A stretch of 64,000 nucleotides of DNA from Pseudomonadota bacterium (GTDB lineage: Bacteria > Pseudomonadota > Gammaproteobacteria > Burkholderiales > Thiobacillaceae), in contig JAKQCX010000011.1 of the NCBI GenBank assembly GCA_029558905.1, positions 38,570 through 102,569 on the forward strand, in the 5' to 3' direction. Every line of letters starts with the position of its first letter. Position 1 is the stretch's first letter. The translations under genes were made by a program, and so were the position numbers. This document shows, in pieces, positions 34,477 through 42,030 of the stretch. The notes beneath the pieces are model-generated. The model was not told the DNA's origin. It ran no database searches and saw only the letters and a program-made list of their open reading frames with translations.

Positions 34477-35352
34477 ATGGATTACGGTCGCGACTGTGTC
34501 ATTGCCTTCCTCTTCGAACACCTGGACTTGCGCGGGGCCTGGGTGAGCCTGGACCAGACCTGGGCCGGCCTGACCCGGGGGCGTGGCTACCCGGCACCCG
34601 TGACCCGGCTGCTGGGAGAGATGAGCGCGGTCTCCGCGCTCATCTGCGCCAACCTGAAGCAGCCCGGGCGCATGACCTTCCAGCTGAAGGGGAACCCGGA
34701 ACAGCCCGGAGCCATCGACCTGCTGGTGCTGGACTGTGACGCGCAACTGCGCATGCGCGGCATGGCACGCTGGCATGCGGCTGATCTGCCCACCCGTGCC
34801 CCGGAACTGCTGGGCCAGGGGCAACTCGTACTGACGCTGGATGCGGTGGGCATGCGCCGGCCCTATCAAAGCCTGGTACCCCTGCAGGGCCAGAGCATCG
34901 CCGCCATTTTCGAGCACTACCTGAGCCTGTCGGAACAGCAGCCCACCCGTCTGGTCCTGGCCAGTTGCGAGATGCGCGCCGCAGGACTGTTCCTGCAGCG
35001 TCTACCCGAGACGGATGGCAAGGATGCGGACGGCTGGAACCGTATCCAGCATCTGCTGGCCAGCCTGGGGCCGGAGGAATTGTTGCGGCGGGAGGCGCAC
35101 GACCTGCTGCGCCACCTGTTCCCGGATGAGGATATCCGCGTCTTCGAGCCCCGGCCGGTGCGGCACCATTGCCCCGAGGACTGGGAGAAGATCCAGAACA
35201 TGCTGCGTGCCCTGGGCCGGGCGGAATGCGACGCCATCTTGCGGGAGCATGGCGAGATCCACGTACGCGACGACATATGCGACCGGAACTACCGCTTCGA
35301 CGCCCGGGCGGTGGCCGCCATATTCGAACCTCCCTCCCCCACCCTGCATTGA
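34477..35352 (+). CDS. hslO: Hsp33 chaperone homologue with altered redox switch
   Basis: 291 residues, full Hsp33 length. The substrate-binding core (RDCVIAFLFEHLDLRGAWV, GNPEQPGAIDLLVLDCD, EHYLSLSEQQPTRLVLA) is well conserved. The C-terminal switch differs: where Hsp33 has CxC and CxxC (E. coli C232, C234, C265, C268), here the sequence reads H230-H-C232 and D265-D-I-C268. Two of four zinc cysteines are thus His and Asp. Cys251 lies between. Activation by oxidation may be changed or lost. The stop overlaps mnmC (TGATG). Confidence 0.9.
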   Translation: MDYGRDCVIAFLFEHLDLRGAWVSLDQTWAGLTRGRGYPAPVTRLLGEMSAVSALICANLKQPGRMTFQLKGNPEQPGAIDLLVLDCDAQLRMRGMARWHAADLPTRAPELLGQGQLVLTLDAVGMRRPYQSLVPLQGQSIAAIFEHYLSLSEQQPTRLVLASCEMRAAGLFLQRLPETDGKDADGWNRIQHLLASLGPEELLRREAHDLLRHLFPDEDIRVFEPRPVRHHCPEDWEKIQNMLRALGRAECDAILREHGEIHVRDDICDRNYRFDARAVAAIFEPPSPTLH

Positions 35353-37388
35353 TGCGCACCCCCATCCTGGCTGCACGGCTGACCTTCGATGCGGCGGGCA
35401 CCCCCGTATCGGCGGACTACGGGGACATCTACCACGCCGCCGCCGGCGGTCCCGGCCAGGCCCGGCATGTGTTTCTGGGCGGCAACGACCTGCCCCGGCG
35501 CTGGGCCGGGCGCCAGCGCTTCGTCATCCTGGAAAACGGCTTGGGTACCGGTCTCAATTTCCTCGCCACCTGGGCCGCCTGGCGCACGGATCCGGCCCGC
35601 CCCTCCACCCTGCATTATCTGGCGGTGGAAAAACACCCCTTCCGCAGAGAAGACCTGACCCGGCTGCATGCGCGCTGGCCTGAATTCGCGGCCCTGGCGA
35701 CACGCCTGCGGGAAGCCTGGCCCGTGCTCATCCCGGGCTTTCACCGCCTGGAATTCGAGGATGTCGGCCACCGGCTGGTACTGACCCTCCTGCTGGGCGA
35801 GGCGGAAACCTGCCTGGGCCGGTTGCGCGCCTCGGTGGATGCCTTCTATCTGGACGGTTTCGACCCCAGGAAGAACCCGGCCATGTGGTCCGCCGCCCTG
35901 CTGCGGCGTCTGGCCCAGCTGGCGGCACCGGGGGCCACCCTGGCTACCTGGTGCGTGGCCCGCGGCGTGCGGGACACCCTCACCCATGTCGGCTTTGACA
36001 TTGCCAGACGCCCCGGCTACGCGCACAAGCGGGACATGCTCACCGGCTCTCTCTCTCCCCTTGCCCCCTGCGCCACGCCTCATGCCCCGACCACCCGGCA
36101 TGCCCTCATCCTGGGCGGCGGCATCGCCGGCACGGCCCTGTGCCAACGCCTGACGGCACGCGGCTGGCAGGTGGATCTGGTGGAAGGCCATCCGCATCTG
36201 GCCGGCGAGGGTTCGGGCAACCTGGCGGGCATCGTGCGTCCCCTCCTTTCCAGGGATGACAACCTGGCTTCCCGCCTGAGCCGGGCCTGTTTTCTCTACA
36301 CCCGGCGCCTCTGGGCGGACCTGGAGGCGGCAGGGTTTACCTGCCGCCGCGGCCTGGACGGGGTCTTGCAGATTGCCCGCGACGCGCCCCATGAATGCCT
36401 GCAGCGGCGGCTGGCGGCAGCCTATGCCGAGGACTATGTGCAATTCCTGGAACGGGACGCAGCCAGCACGCGGCTGGGCCACCCCATGCCCTTCGGTGGC
36501 TGGTGGTTCCCCCAGGGGGGCTGGGTCTCGCCCCGGGATGTGTGCCAGGCCCTGGCCGCCGCCGCAGGGGATGGGCTGCGCCTGCACCGGGGCCGGATGG
36601 TGGCCCGCCTGGCATGGACAGGCGTGACCTGGCAGGCCCTGGACGGGAACGGGCAGACCATCGCCCAGGCGCCGCTGGCCATCCTGGCCAGCGGCGCCTG
36701 GGCCGTTCGGCTGACCCAGGCCCGGGGCCTGCCCATCCAGGCCGTGCGGGGCCAAGTGAGTCACGTGCCGGCGGGGCGCCTGCCCGCCTTGCGGCACGCC
36801 CTGTGCCGCGAGGGTTACCTCACCCCGGCCCTGGACGGCCTGCACTGCCTGGGGGCCTCATATGCGCAGGACTCGGGCAGGGAACTGCGCCTGGACGAGC
36901 ACGCCGGCAACCTGCACCGTCTGGCACGTCTCCTGCCCGGTGCGGAACAGGGGCTGGATGCGGGGACGCTGGGGGGCCGGGTGGGCTTTCGCGCCGTCAC
37001 CCCGGACCGCCTGCCCCTGGTGGGTGCCCTGCCGGACACGCAAGTCACCCTGACCCGTGACATGCGGCTGCGCGACATGCCACGTCAGGCGTACCTGTAT
37101 GGTCTGCTGGGCCTGGGCTCCCGGGGCCTGGTGTGGGCCGGTCTGGCGGCCGAGGCCCTGGCCAGTCGGCTGCACGGCGACCCCCTGCCCCTGGAAGACG
37201 ACCTCATGGATGCAATGGACCCCTCGCGCTTCCATTTGCGCGCCCATCGGCGCGCGTGTGGAGCTGCCGCACTCGCCGCCGGATCGGAGCATCCATCCCA
37301 CCGCATCAGCATCCCGTCCGGGATTGGCGAAAATCCCGAGCCTCGATGCCCAGGCGACGCATCTTCGAGCGCAGGGTATTGGGGTTGA
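35352..37388 (+). CDS. mnmC: Bifunctional tRNA mnm5s2U biosynthesis protein MnmC
   Basis: 678 residues. The N-terminal methyltransferase (about 1-235) has SADYGDIYH, ILENGLGTGLNFLATW (SAM site) and DAFYLDGFDPRKNPAMW. The FAD oxidase (about 250-620) begins LILGGGIAGTALCQRL and has GSGNLAGIVRPLLS. It completes mnm5 modification of U34 in tRNA. The last ~45 residues are low-complexity and run into the convergent regulator gene (83-base overlap), so this tail may be a loss of an earlier stop. Coupled to hslO. Confidence 0.94.
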   Translation: MRTPILAARLTFDAAGTPVSADYGDIYHAAAGGPGQARHVFLGGNDLPRRWAGRQRFVILENGLGTGLNFLATWAAWRTDPARPSTLHYLAVEKHPFRREDLTRLHARWPEFAALATRLREAWPVLIPGFHRLEFEDVGHRLVLTLLLGEAETCLGRLRASVDAFYLDGFDPRKNPAMWSAALLRRLAQLAAPGATLATWCVARGVRDTLTHVGFDIARRPGYAHKRDMLTGSLSPLAPCATPHAPTTRHALILGGGIAGTALCQRLTARGWQVDLVEGHPHLAGEGSGNLAGIVRPLLSRDDNLASRLSRACFLYTRRLWADLEAAGFTCRRGLDGVLQIARDAPHECLQRRLAAAYAEDYVQFLERDAASTRLGHPMPFGGWWFPQGGWVSPRDVCQALAAAAGDGLRLHRGRMVARLAWTGVTWQALDGNGQTIAQAPLAILASGAWAVRLTQARGLPIQAVRGQVSHVPAGRLPALRHALCREGYLTPALDGLHCLGASYAQDSGRELRLDEHAGNLHRLARLLPGAEQGLDAGTLGGRVGFRAVTPDRLPLVGALPDTQVTLTRDMRLRDMPRQAYLYGLLGLGSRGLVWAGLAAEALASRLHGDPLPLEDDLMDAMDPSRFHLRAHRRACGAAALAAGSEHPSHRISIPSGIGENPEPRCPGDASSSAGYWG

Positions 37389-38853
37389 GCCGCAACAGGC
37401 GGGCAGCGCCGAAGGGACCCTCCACCCGACCATGACAGCGGCCCAGGGCGGCTTCGATGTGGGCGCGGGTGTGCTCTTCCAGACTGGCCGGGGTTGGCTG
37501 CCGGAAAGACGCATCTGCTTCGCCGCTGGCTGGAACCTGCGTGCTTGGCGGGGGCATGGCGGTCGCCGTGGGGCCGGGATAGACCCCCAGGGAACGGGCC
37601 ACTTCCAGACGCTGACCATTGCCCAGGATGGCAGCCCGCTCGATGACCGAGGCCAGTTCCCGCACATTGCCGGGCCAGGGATAGGCCGTGAGCAGACCCA
37701 GATCCGCGGCATCCGGCATGCGCGGCGGCAGGCCCAGGCGTTCGGCCGCGCGCAGGCTGAAATGGGCTGCCAGGGCGGGGATGTCCCCCGCGCGCGCGCG
37801 CAGGGGCGGCAGCGGAATGGGAAACACGGCAATGCGGAACCACAGGTCCTCGCGGAATTCTCCTGCCGCCACGGCGGCCCGCAGGTCCCGGTTGGTGGCC
37901 GCCACCAGGCGCACGTCCACACTCAGGCTGTGCCCGCCACCCACCCGCTGGAAGCTGCCATCCTGCAGCACCCGCAACAGGCGCACCTGGGCCGCAGGGG
38001 GAAGCTCACCCACCTCGTCCAGGAACAGGGTACCGCCGTCAGCCCGCTCGAACCAGCCCTTGCGGCTACCCACGGCACCGGTGAAGCTGCCCCGTTCGTG
38101 GCCGAAGAGCTCCGAATCGATGAGTTCCGGCGGAATGGCGCCACAGTTCACCCGCAGAAAGGGGCCGTGCGTGCGCCGTGAATGGGTATGCAGCGCCCGC
38201 GCCACCACCTCCTTGCCCGTGCCCGTCTCCCCCAGGATGAGCACCGGGGTATCGGCGGGCGCCACCCGGGCCACGGCCTCCATGACCTCGCGCAGACCCG
38301 TGTCCGCGCCAACGATGCTATCCCCCAGACCGCCGCGCTTGAGGCGCAACAACAGGGCACGACGTTCCGCCTCCGCCGCCTCGCGCGCGCTGGCGAGGGT
38401 GCGCCAGCGCATTTGCCGCGCCAGGAACGCGGCACAGGGCGGGGCCAGATCCCGGGCCAGGCCGGCCAGACCGGCGTGGTGCCCCGTCACCAGCACGAGC
38501 CCCGTGCAATCGCCTTCCGCCAGACCCATGAGGGCCACGGGCGTGCGCCAGTCCCCGGGTACCAGCCCGGGTACACGCCGGGCCAGTGCCTGGGCCTGCC
38601 CCAGCCAGGGTCGGGCCGCTGCCGTCAGGCCGATGAGCCGCGCCCAGGCCGTTTCCGTCGGCGTGAGGCGACGGACCTGGTCCTGGCCGGCACCAGCCTC
38701 CAGCTCCAGCACACGACTATCCCGCTCCAGCCTGGCGACGAGCACGCCCGCCGGCCCTGCGGGCGCAGCCAGGATACGGTTCAGAAAATCCGTCCAGTGC
38801 ACGGCTTGGGCCGCGGCCTGCCAAAGGTGAGTGATCCGCTGTGGGTCAGCCAT
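37306..38853 (-). CDS. Sigma-54-dependent activator (NorR-like architecture)
   Basis: 515 residues. A GAF-like sensory domain (about 1-165) lacks recognisable cofactor motifs. The AAA+ domain (about 190-420) has Walker A GETGTGKE, the sigma-54 contact loop as GSFTGA (usual GAFTGA) and the arginine-finger region. The C-terminal Fis-type helix-turn-helix (about 465-515) reads GRVEGPFGAARLLRLNPNTL. It is divergent from the TauE-family gene, which has a good sigma-54 promoter. The signal is unknown; NorR identity is not proved. Confidence 0.88.
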   Translation of the reverse strand: MADPQRITHLWQAAAQAVHWTDFLNRILAAPAGPAGVLVARLERDSRVLELEAGAGQDQVRRLTPTETAWARLIGLTAAARPWLGQAQALARRVPGLVPGDWRTPVALMGLAEGDCTGLVLVTGHHAGLAGLARDLAPPCAAFLARQMRWRTLASAREAAEAERRALLLRLKRGGLGDSIVGADTGLREVMEAVARVAPADTPVLILGETGTGKEVVARALHTHSRRTHGPFLRVNCGAIPPELIDSELFGHERGSFTGAVGSRKGWFERADGGTLFLDEVGELPPAAQVRLLRVLQDGSFQRVGGGHSLSVDVRLVAATNRDLRAAVAAGEFREDLWFRIAVFPIPLPPLRARAGDIPALAAHFSLRAAERLGLPPRMPDAADLGLLTAYPWPGNVRELASVIERAAILGNGQRLEVARSLGVYPGPTATAMPPPSTQVPASGEADASFRQPTPASLEEHTRAHIEAALGRCHGRVEGPFGAARLLRLNPNTLRSKMRRLGIEARDFRQSRTGC

Positions 38854-38857
38854 TCCG

Positions 38858-38873
38858 TTTCATATAAATGAAA
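38858..38873. promoter_or_regulatory. Palindrome just upstream of the sigma-54 activator gene
   Basis: TTTCAT-ATAA-ATGAAA is a perfect inverted repeat 4 bases before the regulator start and about 180 bases upstream of the sigma-54 promoter. It could be an autoregulatory or enhancer site. Confidence 0.4.
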
Positions 38874-39052
38874 AAGATTGCGTCTGTACCGGATTGGACG
38901 GTTTTTCTATTGCATTTGCAAGGCCAGCGTATTCCTCGTCTTGCCCACGACGACCCGTCGTAGCCGATCATGGATGGCGCAAGCCGTGTTTCTCGCTGCC
39001 GACGCACGCCCGTGCGCGAAGCCCCGCCCATCCCACCCCATCTCCACGCGTA

Positions 39053-39069
39053 CTGGCGCGCGTCCTGCA
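39053..39069 (+). promoter_or_regulatory. Sigma-54 promoter ahead of the TauE-family gene
   Basis: CTGGCGCG-CGTC-CTGCA matches the consensus YTGGCACG-N4-TTGCW at all but two positions, with exactly 10 bases between the invariant GG and GC. A start near 39080 would leave a leader of about 29 bases before the ATG. Confidence 0.75.
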
Positions 39070-39108
39070 TGGACCAGCTTGCCTGCCACTCCCATCCAAG
39101 GTGATGCC

Positions 39109-40023
39109 ATGCCTGCCCCCACCCTGTCCTTCCTGGCCGTGCTGCCGCCTTGGCATAGCCGACGTACCCGTCTGTGGCTGTTGTCGGTGCTGGGAGTGGT
39201 CGTCGCGCTGTCGGTGCCCGGCCTGGACGTGACCTGGCATGCCCATGCCAATGACCTGCTGGGCATCTCCAGTCAGACGGCCCTGCTGGTGTTCTTCGCC
39301 GCCCTGGGGTGTGAGTTCATGGACTCCAGCCTGGGCATGGGTTACGGCACCACCCTGACACCCCTGCTGCTGATGGCCGGCTTCGAACCCCTGCAGATCG
39401 TGCCGGCCATCCTGCTGAGCGAACTGGTCACCGGTCTGGCCGCCGGTGCCCTGCACCAGCACGATGGCAACGTGGATTTTCTGCGGGATCGACGCGCGCG
39501 CAACACCACCCTGCAACTGGCCCTGCTCAGCAGCGCCGGGGCAGTGGCCGCCGTGGCGCTGGCCATCAGCATCTCCAGATTCTGGCTGGGTCTGTGCATC
39601 ACCGGCATCATCCTGTCCATGGGGGTGGTCATCCTGCTCACCCGCAAGCGCCAGATTCCCTATCACGCCGGTGGCATCGTCGCCGTGGGTGCCTTGGCGG
39701 CCTTCAACAAGGGCCTGTCCGGTGGTGGTTACGGACCCCTGGTCACCGCCGGCCAGGTGGTGTCGGGGCTGCCCTCCAAACACGCGGTGGCGGTGACCTC
39801 GGTGGCGGAATCCCTCACCTGCCTGGTGGGCCTGCTGGCCTATCTGGCCGCCGGCCAGGGCATCGCCTGGGGCCTGGCCCTACCACTCGTACTGGGTGCC
39901 CTGCTGTCCGTGCCCATGGCCACGGTGACCGTGAGCCGGGCACGGGAATCCGTCCTGCGCGGTCTGGTGGGCTGGGTCACCCTGCTCCTGGGCGGCGTGG
40001 CAGCAGTGAAACTGTTGTTCTGA
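39109..40023 (+). CDS. TauE/SafE-family membrane exporter
   Basis: 304 residues from ATG 39109 (AAGG at RBS distance). About eight membrane helices; the paired motifs EFMDSSLGMGYGTTLTPLLL and AFNKGLSGGGYGPLVTAGQV are the two TauE/SafE repeats. The family moves organosulfonates, sulfite or other anions. Its divergent sigma-54 activator and promoter suggest strong induction by a specific signal, perhaps a sulfur or nitrogen compound. Confidence 0.88.
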   Translation: MPAPTLSFLAVLPPWHSRRTRLWLLSVLGVVVALSVPGLDVTWHAHANDLLGISSQTALLVFFAALGCEFMDSSLGMGYGTTLTPLLLMAGFEPLQIVPAILLSELVTGLAAGALHQHDGNVDFLRDRRARNTTLQLALLSSAGAVAAVALAISISRFWLGLCITGIILSMGVVILLTRKRQIPYHAGGIVAVGALAAFNKGLSGGGYGPLVTAGQVVSGLPSKHAVAVTSVAESLTCLVGLLAYLAAGQGIAWGLALPLVLGALLSVPMATVTVSRARESVLRGLVGWVTLLLGGVAAVKLLF

Positions 40024-40095
40024 GCCCCCCAGTCCAGAGCGTGTCCCGGACAGCGTGTCTCTCATGCATGGGAACTTGCGCAAAATTGCGCCATC

Positions 40096-41214
40096 ATGCA
40101 GGACATCATGCGTGTCATGCCCATATCCATTGCACAGACCGTCGCCAGTCTGGGTCTGATCGTTCGGCTGCTGGCCAGCCCGGTCGCGCACGCCGCCTGC
40201 CCCGCCGTGCCGGACGGCTTCACGCCCCCACCCGCGCAGCGGGTCCAGGTCGATCTTGCGCACGAACTGGATCAGACCTGGCAGGCCGGAGGCGAAATCG
40301 TCCTGATCTGCGGGCCGGGGCAGCGTCCCCTGGCCGGCCGCCTGCCCCGCCCGCCCGCCGATCTGGCCGAGGAACGGGAGCGCAGGCTCGAACACTTCGC
40401 GTTGGCGCGCCGCATCAACCTGGCGCGCAAGGGCGAGGTGAATCCACGCACCCTGGCCCTGGCGCCCGCCCAGATCGACTTTCTGCAGCGTTTCGCCCTC
40501 GGCGATGCGGGCGCGGTATGGTTTCGCGAGGTGGCCGACGACACCCTGCGCATGTTCAACCAGGGCTATCTGGAATATGACAAGGCCCTGTGGCAGCGGG
40601 CCGTGAAGAGCGGGCGCATGCCCAGGCTGTCACAACTGTTGACCGGGCGTCTGTCGGAGGCGGGCCTGTTCACCGTCGACCTGCAGGTCTTCAAGTTCGG
40701 CGCCTACGAAGGCGCCGGCGCCCTGGCCCAGCCCGCGGGCATCGGCCTGGGCAATGCAGGCATGCAATGCCAGTTTCCCACCAGCGAGGAACTGGTGGAC
40801 CCGCAGGCCATCCTGTCGCACGAGTTCGGCCATACCCGCTATGGCGATCCGGACAGCGCCGGCACCCTGCTGGGCGAAGCCCGGACCGTGGAGCGCTACG
40901 AAAACCCCGTGCGCGTGCGTAACGGCTACGCCCCGCGCACGCTCTATTTCCAGCGCACCAGCCAGGGGCAGCTGGAGGCCCGCTCCGACAGCCTGCTGAA
41001 CCGGCTGAACATCCTGGAGAAGGAGCAGGGTATTTCGGTCGAGGACCTGCGCGCGGTGGCGCGTTACCGCTGCGATTGCCCCGGTCCCCTGCCCCTGCTC
41101 CTGGACTGCGAGATGCAGGAGCTTCCCCTGGGCGAGGAACTGACCCAGCCGGTGGCAAAACACAAATGCAAGCTGCGCTGGAAAGGCGAAGCGCCGCGGC
41201 AGGACGGCCCGTGA
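40096..41214 (+). CDS. Secreted HEFGH metallopeptidase-like protein (M91/NleD-like)
   Basis: Up to 372 residues, start at 40096 or 40108 (MRVMPISIAQ). A signal peptide ends AHA (about 33). The zinc motif HEFGH (242-246) sits in ILSHEFGHTRYGDPDSAG and is followed by GEARTVERYENPVRVRNGYA and PRT(L)YF, which resembles the M91 family's Glu-ENxIRxExGxPxRxxY segment. The Cys-rich tail (CDCPG, CEMQE, KHKCK) may form disulfides. I infer an exported zinc protease or a toxin-like effector; the substrate is unknown. Confidence 0.6.
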   Translation: MQDIMRVMPISIAQTVASLGLIVRLLASPVAHAACPAVPDGFTPPPAQRVQVDLAHELDQTWQAGGEIVLICGPGQRPLAGRLPRPPADLAEERERRLEHFALARRINLARKGEVNPRTLALAPAQIDFLQRFALGDAGAVWFREVADDTLRMFNQGYLEYDKALWQRAVKSGRMPRLSQLLTGRLSEAGLFTVDLQVFKFGAYEGAGALAQPAGIGLGNAGMQCQFPTSEELVDPQAILSHEFGHTRYGDPDSAGTLLGEARTVERYENPVRVRNGYAPRTLYFQRTSQGQLEARSDSLLNRLNILEKEQGISVEDLRAVARYRCDCPGPLPLLLDCEMQELPLGEELTQPVAKHKCKLRWKGEAPRQDGP

Positions 41215-41241
41215 CGGCCCGGTACCCGAGAGGGCGGCACG

Positions 41242-41730
41242 TCAATCCCGGAAGTTCTGAAACTGCAGCGGCACCTCGGTGATGGCCTGGCGCAGCAGGC
41301 TCATGCACGCCTGCAGCGCGTCCCGCTTGGCACCGGACACGCGCACGCTCTCCCCCTGGATGCTGGCCGTGACCTTGAGCCTGGAGTCCTTGACCTGCCT
41401 GACGATTCGCTTCGCCAGCTCCGTATCGATGCCGTGCTTCACCAGAACCTGCCGCTTTACCTTGTTGCCGGACACCTTCTCCGCCTTCCCGGTGGCATCC
41501 AGGCTGCGCACGTCCACGCCACGCTTGGCCAGCTTGGCCTGCAGCACATCCAGTACCTGGTCGAGCTGGAAATCGGTGTCGGCATGGAGGATGAGCGCGA
41601 AATCCACCTGCTCGATACGCGCGCCACTGCCCTTGAAATCGAAACGGGTGCCGATCTCGCGGTTGGCCTGATCAACGGCATTGCGCAATTCCGTGCGGTC
41701 CACTTCGGACACGATGTCGAATGACGGCAT
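41242..41730 (-). CDS. yajQ: YajQ family nucleotide-binding protein
   Basis: 162 residues from ATG 41730 with [30 protein letters not shown] at the start and [19 protein letters not shown]-like [20 protein letters not shown] and PLQFQNFRD at the end are the family's signature. Some homologues bind cyclic di-GMP. Divergent from rpoZ. Confidence 0.95.
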   Translation of the reverse strand: MPSFDIVSEVDRTELRNAVDQANREIGTRFDFKGSGARIEQVDFALILHADTDFQLDQVLDVLQAKLAKRGVDVRSLDATGKAEKVSGNKVKRQVLVKHGIDTELAKRIVRQVKDSRLKVTASIQGESVRVSGAKRDALQACMSLLRQAITEVPLQFQNFRD

Positions 41731-41810
41731 GGGCTGATCTCCTTTCAGGGCGTGGTTTGTAGCACACAGGCGTAAAATATGGGCTGTTTTCACCCTCTAG
41801 TGAGGTACCC

Positions 41811-42017
41811 ATGGCCCGCGTGACCATCGATGACTGCATTCATCGGATCCCCAACCGCTTCGAGATGACCCTGGCCGCGGCCTACCGCGCAAGGCAGATC
41901 TCCACCGGCTCTAGCCCCCGGGTGGAGGCCAACCGCGACAAACCCGCCGTCATTGCCCTGCGTGAAATCGCCGAGGGCCTGGTGAGCGTGGATATCCTGA
42001 AGAAGGCCCAATACTGA
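41811..42017 (+). CDS. rpoZ: RNA polymerase omega subunit
   Basis: 68 residues. [20 protein letters not shown] and [24 protein letters not shown] are diagnostic. It stabilises RNA polymerase beta-prime and, in proteobacteria, carries part of the ppGpp site. It precedes spoT by 13 bases, the usual order, but gmk is not upstream. Confidence 0.97.
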   Translation: MARVTIDDCIHRIPNRFEMTLAAAYRARQISTGSSPRVEANRDKPAVIALREIAEGLVSVDILKKAQY

Positions 42018-42030
42018 GTCTGACCTGGCC

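Noticed and set aside
38890-38925. TTGGAC...TTGCAT as a sigma-54 promoter
   Set aside because: There are 14 bases between GG and GC instead of 10; the site at 39053 fits far better.
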